A stretch of 34,860 bases of DNA from Candidatus Yonathbacteria bacterium CG_4_8_14_3_um_filter_46_25 (GTDB lineage: Bacteria > Patescibacteriota > Minisyncoccia > Phycocordibacterales > UBA1539), in contig PFQT01000051.1 in NCBI GenBank assembly GCA_002788135.1, positions 1-34,860 of the forward strand, written 5' to 3'. The notes under the pieces were generated by a model, which saw only the letters and a program-made list of their open reading frames with translations, was not told where the DNA came from and made no database searches. The translations under genes were made by a program, and so were the position numbers. Shown one piece after another: positions 32,095 to 34,860 of the stretch (positions are counted from its first letter, which is position 1; every line of letters starts with the position of its first letter).

Positions 32095-33837
32095 TTACTG
32101 TTTAATAGTGAAGTAAAACGTGCTCCCGACACCCTCCCGCGAATCAACGCCGATTTTGCCCTCATGCGCCTCGACGATCGCTTTGGCAATGACGAGACCA
32201 AGGCCGGTACCGCGCTTACTCGACTTTGCTGACGCTTCAAATTGTTTGAATTTATTGAAGAGCATCCCTTTGCTTTTTTCTGAAATCCCCTCTCCTGTGT
32301 CGGTAACGGCCATCACAATACAATCTGGATGATCCTTGAGCACGTCATCGCCATCTTTTACGAACCACTCTACTCCCGCCACGGATGCCTCAGCGGCAAC
32401 GTTGGTTCCCTTCCGATGAAACAATGTCTGAATCATAACTTTGCCGCCGGGAGCGGTAAACTTAAGCGCGTTCGATATTAAATTATTGAGCACTTGAGCG
32501 ATTCGGCCGGGATCGACAAACACCTCGTCGGGAACATGCTCACCAAAGAGCGAAGCGAGCTCGACTTCGTCACTCTTGGCGACCGTTTCAAAGAATTTTA
32601 TTCGCTCCGCGATAATTTGCCGCAGATTTGTCGGCCGAGGATCGATATCAAACTTTCCCGCTTCCGACTTTGCGACATCCAAAAGATCATTCACCAAATC
32701 GAGCATATCGGAAGAACTGTCGTATATCATGTGCATATACTCACGAAGAGCGCCCTCGTCTTTGCAGATCGCAGCATCGCTATTAATGAATTCCCCCATT
32801 TTTTTGATCCCATCGAGCGGAGAGCGCAGTTCATGAACCATCATGGAAACAAAATCCTCCCTCATTCTCTCGGCCGCCTTTTCTCCCGAGACATCGTGAA
32901 AAATGATAACACCGCCAAGAGCTTCAATCCCCTCTCCGACACCCGCCTTGACCGGCGCCACGAATATTTCAAAGACTTGATCTTTAACGAGTACATCGGC
33001 AATAGTAAACGTCCTACCGATCTTCATACTTTCCTCAAGTCGCCCGCGCACATCAATGCTCCCCTCGGTCGCTTTGATGATATCGAAGATGGTCAGCCGT
33101 TCCTCCTTCTTAAGACCGGCAAGCGCTTTTGCCGATGGATTTGCCACAATCACGCGATAATCCCTATCTGTCATTACGATCCCGTCCCGAATGGTTTCGA
33201 TCATAGCCGAGATCTTCTCTTCCTCTTTCATAACAGCCTCCCTGAGGCGGGAAACCGCACGCGATGCTTGAGCGACAATCTTATAAAGAATCGTCATTTC
33301 GTTCTCTTTGTAGAGTCCTCCTCTCCTATCGGCGACTGTCAAAACTCCGACAACTTCATCTCCAATCACGAGTGGTATGTTAAAGAACGATTGTACGATA
33401 TCCTTTTCCTCGCTTGAAACGATCGCCCCGGTGGTGACCTCTTCCCTCTTTGTCGCGGAAAAATCCTTTCCGAGAAGTGCCGAGACCGATTCGAACATTC
33501 GCTTTCTCATCTCGTTAATAAAATCGGCAGAAACAGGATTTTTTAAGTCGATATTGATGAATACCTTATCCGGCTCAAGTATCATGTACGCCGAAACATC
33601 ATATTCGATCAACTGCCCCAAAGAGCCGGTGATAATATCGGCGATTTTTTCGATATTGAGCGAGTAGCTTATCCGATCACCGAGTTCTTTGAGCACGGCA
33701 AGTTCGTACATTCGATGTTTCGTGTCCTCCTCCTTTCTATCAATCTCCTTTCTCAAACTAAAGTTCCACCAAAGAGAAAAGACTACGACAACAGTCGAGA
33801 ACAAAAAAATTATAAAAATAAGAGCGGTTCCTTGCAT
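32095..33837 (-). CDS. Sensor histidine kinase (TM-GAF-PAS-HisKA-HATPase)
   Basis: A 580-residue kinase. One N-terminal membrane segment (about 4-24) is followed by a short coiled stretch, a GAF-like domain (about 45-200), a PAS domain (about 205-320; DGIVMTDRDYRVIVANPSAKAL) and HisKA with the phospho-His in MMVHELRSPLDG (His335). The HATPase_c domain shows NNLISNALKF (N box), AVTDTGEGISEKSKG (G1), FKQFEAS (F box) and GTGLGLVIAKAI (G2). With nearly nothing outside the membrane it must sense an internal or membrane signal through GAF or PAS. It is followed by the single-domain regulator and murD. Confidence 0.95.
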   Translation of the reverse strand: MQGTALIFIIFLFSTVVVVFSLWWNFSLRKEIDRKEEDTKHRMYELAVLKELGDRISYSLNIEKIADIITGSLGQLIEYDVSAYMILEPDKVFINIDLKNPVSADFINEMRKRMFESVSALLGKDFSATKREEVTTGAIVSSEEKDIVQSFFNIPLVIGDEVVGVLTVADRRGGLYKENEMTILYKIVAQASRAVSRLREAVMKEEEKISAMIETIRDGIVMTDRDYRVIVANPSAKALAGLKKEERLTIFDIIKATEGSIDVRGRLEESMKIGRTFTIADVLVKDQVFEIFVAPVKAGVGEGIEALGGVIIFHDVSGEKAAERMREDFVSMMVHELRSPLDGIKKMGEFINSDAAICKDEGALREYMHMIYDSSSDMLDLVNDLLDVAKSEAGKFDIDPRPTNLRQIIAERIKFFETVAKSDEVELASLFGEHVPDEVFVDPGRIAQVLNNLISNALKFTAPGGKVMIQTLFHRKGTNVAAEASVAGVEWFVKDGDDVLKDHPDCIVMAVTDTGEGISEKSKGMLFNKFKQFEASAKSSKRGTGLGLVIAKAIVEAHEGKIGVDSREGVGSTFYFTIKQ

Positions 33838-33886
33838 TTATTTTGCCGCCGCGACCTCAAACGCCGGTCGATGCCATGCGCAAAAC

Positions 33887-34165
33887 TCACTTGTAGCCAC
33901 CTGGCTTGTTGACTGAAGGATACTTTAAGAAGATGGTCCCAAGCGCATTCTTTACGATCTGTCCTGACAGTTCAACATAATTATCTATCAGTTGTTGCAG
34001 TGCTTTGTCTGGTTCTCCGTTTATCTCAGACACACTCCCATCATCGGAAACGGTGAGACTCGGGACATTCCTTGCTTTTAAAACAGCGATCTCCGGGCCA
34101 AGAATAACAATCTGCTTCGCGATAATCTCCGACATGAGATTTTTGTACTGTTCGGTATTATCCAT
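33887..34165 (-). CDS. Small conserved protein of unknown function
   Basis: A 92-residue soluble helical protein: NLMSEIIAKQIVILGPEIAV at the N-terminus, then SLTVSDDGSVSEINGEP and a LIDNYVELSGQIVKNALG helix. I recall similar short proteins in Parcubacteria without known function. It starts 8 nt after the preceding membrane-protein stop and precedes the kinase by 49 nt, so all three are probably co-transcribed. Confidence 0.75.
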   Translation of the reverse strand: MDNTEQYKNLMSEIIAKQIVILGPEIAVLKARNVPSLTVSDDGSVSEINGEPDKALQQLIDNYVELSGQIVKNALGTIFLKYPSVNKPGGYK

Positions 34166-34173
34166 GATATTTT

Positions 34174-34572
34174 TTATTTTTGTTTCGTAACCGCAAAAAG
34201 CTTATTCCCCGCGGCGGCCATAATCACAAACCCGATAATATTGAGCACGCTATTGAGCATATCGGCGATATTCTCAGAAATGACCCCTGTCGCAAAAGAA
34301 AAGAGGAACCCTCCCAACATAAAGAGCATCCCGATGCCGAAAAAGTTCAAAACGGACCCAAGAACACCTCCTTTCATTCTCTTTCCATTGACGAGAACAA
34401 CAGCAGTGGTAACCAAGCCAACGACCATAGCGCTTACGAGCGAATAGAAATTGAGAAGCAAATACACATTATCGTATTCATTTATCGGGTTGGGAAAAGC
34501 GCCAAAAGCGAAACACGGCGCGATAATTCCACCAAGGATTAGAGCAACTAGTTTTTGTTGTTTACGACTCAT
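34174..34572 (-). CDS. Small polytopic membrane protein
   Basis: A 132-residue protein with about four membrane segments: LVALILGGIIAPCFAFGAF (may act as signal anchor), YSLVSAMVVGLVTTAVVLV, FFGIGMLFMLGGFLFSFATG and SVLNIIGFVIMAAAGNKLF. No known domain is recognised. The ATG at 34572 lies 7 nt below an extended -10 and starts the run that ends with murD. Confidence 0.75.
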   Translation of the reverse strand: MSRKQQKLVALILGGIIAPCFAFGAFPNPINEYDNVYLLLNFYSLVSAMVVGLVTTAVVLVNGKRMKGGVLGSVLNFFGIGMLFMLGGFLFSFATGVISENIADMLNSVLNIIGFVIMAAAGNKLFAVTKQK

Positions 34573-34579
34573 TTCCTAT

Positions 34580-34588
34580 ATTCTAACA
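34580..34588 (-). promoter_or_regulatory. Promoter of the small membrane protein unit
   Basis: The minus strand reads TGTTAGAAT, an extended -10 (TGn plus TAGAAT), ending 7 nt before the ATG at 34572. It again predicts a leaderless message. Confidence 0.5.
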
Positions 34589-34614
34589 AACCCCTCAGAA
34601 AAAAGTTACCCCCC

Positions 34615-34860
34615 TTATCCACATAAAAAGCCCTTGCTCCTCATGTTGTCCTTCTCGTGTGACCGTAAGGTGAACAATTCAACATCCCGTAGCCACACAT
34701 TGAGATTGCAAATACCACCACCAATCGACCCGATGAAAACGATGAGAGTAATACCGATGCGATCTTTCGTCGTATCATGCCGCTTTCCTAGACTTTCAGC
34801 AATAAGTTGTCGCCGCCACTTACCAAGAAATTCGAGTCGCGTGTCAAAGAAAAAATCGTT
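34615..34860 (-). CDS. C-terminal end of a membrane protein (partial)
   Basis: From the window edge, 81 codons read openly to a TAA at 34615-34617. One membrane segment is visible (RIGITLIVFIGSIGGGICNL), preceded by a charged helix (KWRRQLIAESLGKRHDTTKDR). The stretch before the membrane segment is basic, suggesting an inside orientation there. The family is not recognisable from this end. The frame has no rival on the other strand, which supports it, but a partial gene this short stays tentative. Confidence 0.55.
   Translation of the reverse strand, partial: NDFFFDTRLEFLGKWRRQLIAESLGKRHDTTKDRIGITLIVFIGSIGGGICNLNVWLRDVELFTLRSHEKDNMRSKGFLCG

Noticed and set aside
1-34860. CRISPR array, rRNA operon or complete insertion sequence
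   Set aside because: No regularly spaced repeats, no rRNA-like sequence and no transposase of useful length were seen.

Overview
The window looks like part of a Patescibacteria (Candidate Phyla Radiation) chromosome, most likely a parcubacterium. The evidence is the compact core gene set with short gaps, the gene neighbourhoods ftsK / small membrane protein / recA / efp and rpsF-ssb-rpsR, several short proteins of kinds I know mainly from Parcubacteria, an EF-P with an unusual loop, and almost no metabolic genes. GC content looks like the high 40s by eye. I could not run any search, so family names rest on motifs that I read in the translations.

Layout. Positions 1-302 hold the start of a secreted protein with a peptidoglycan-binding-like repeat (minus). 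Positions 303-970 are non-coding with two related hairpins. A winged-helix protein (971-1927, minus) is divergent from a plus-strand run: ftsK, a membrane-anchored protein, recA, efp (2198-6517). Two minus units follow, rpsR<-ssb<-rpsF and tatD<-metG, then a PerM/AI-2E-type membrane protein. Next comes a long minus run read as ileS->recO->DUF11-like surface protein->M16 peptidase. Positions 19088-21588 carry a PsbP-like domain protein, a TPR protein that seems to need a -1 frameshift, and a small helical protein. Then come mazG-argS, a divergent dCTP deaminase / ThyX-like pair, the secE-nusG-rplK unit, a NYN-domain protein and a GC-rich orphan gene. The right end is a minus run of two small proteins, a hybrid histidine-kinase-type sensor (GAF-PAS-HisKA-HATPase), a single-domain response regulator and murD. 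It closes with the C-terminal end of another membrane protein cut by the window edge.

How the genes work together. Most are information-processing genes: translation (bS6, bS18, uL11, EF-P, MetRS, IleRS, ArgRS), recombination and chromosome segregation (RecA, RecO, SSB, FtsK), transcription and secretion (NusG, SecE). MazG, dCTP deaminase and the ThyX-like protein form a deoxynucleotide group that could route dCTP to dUMP to dTMP. MurD sits behind a two-component pair, suggesting a link between envelope sensing and wall synthesis.

Most notable observations. (1) IleRS carries a whole histidine-phosphatase domain with an intact catalytic set, inserted in its zinc-knuckle region. (2) A textbook A AAA AAG slippery heptamer joins a membrane-anchor reading frame to a TPR frame that has no start codon of its own at the right place. 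(3) The winged-helix gene is packed with the word AAGGACA in all reading frames and both orientations, including an inverted pair at its own start. (4) At least eight genes have a -10 hexamer 6-10 nt before the start codon, which predicts leaderless mRNAs, while the apparently acquired genes have Shine-Dalgarno sites. (5) Four long, perfect, unique-sequence palindromes lie in intergenic DNA, two of them abutting stop codons. (6) The doubled ThyX-like protein has the two parts of the ThyX signature split between its halves.
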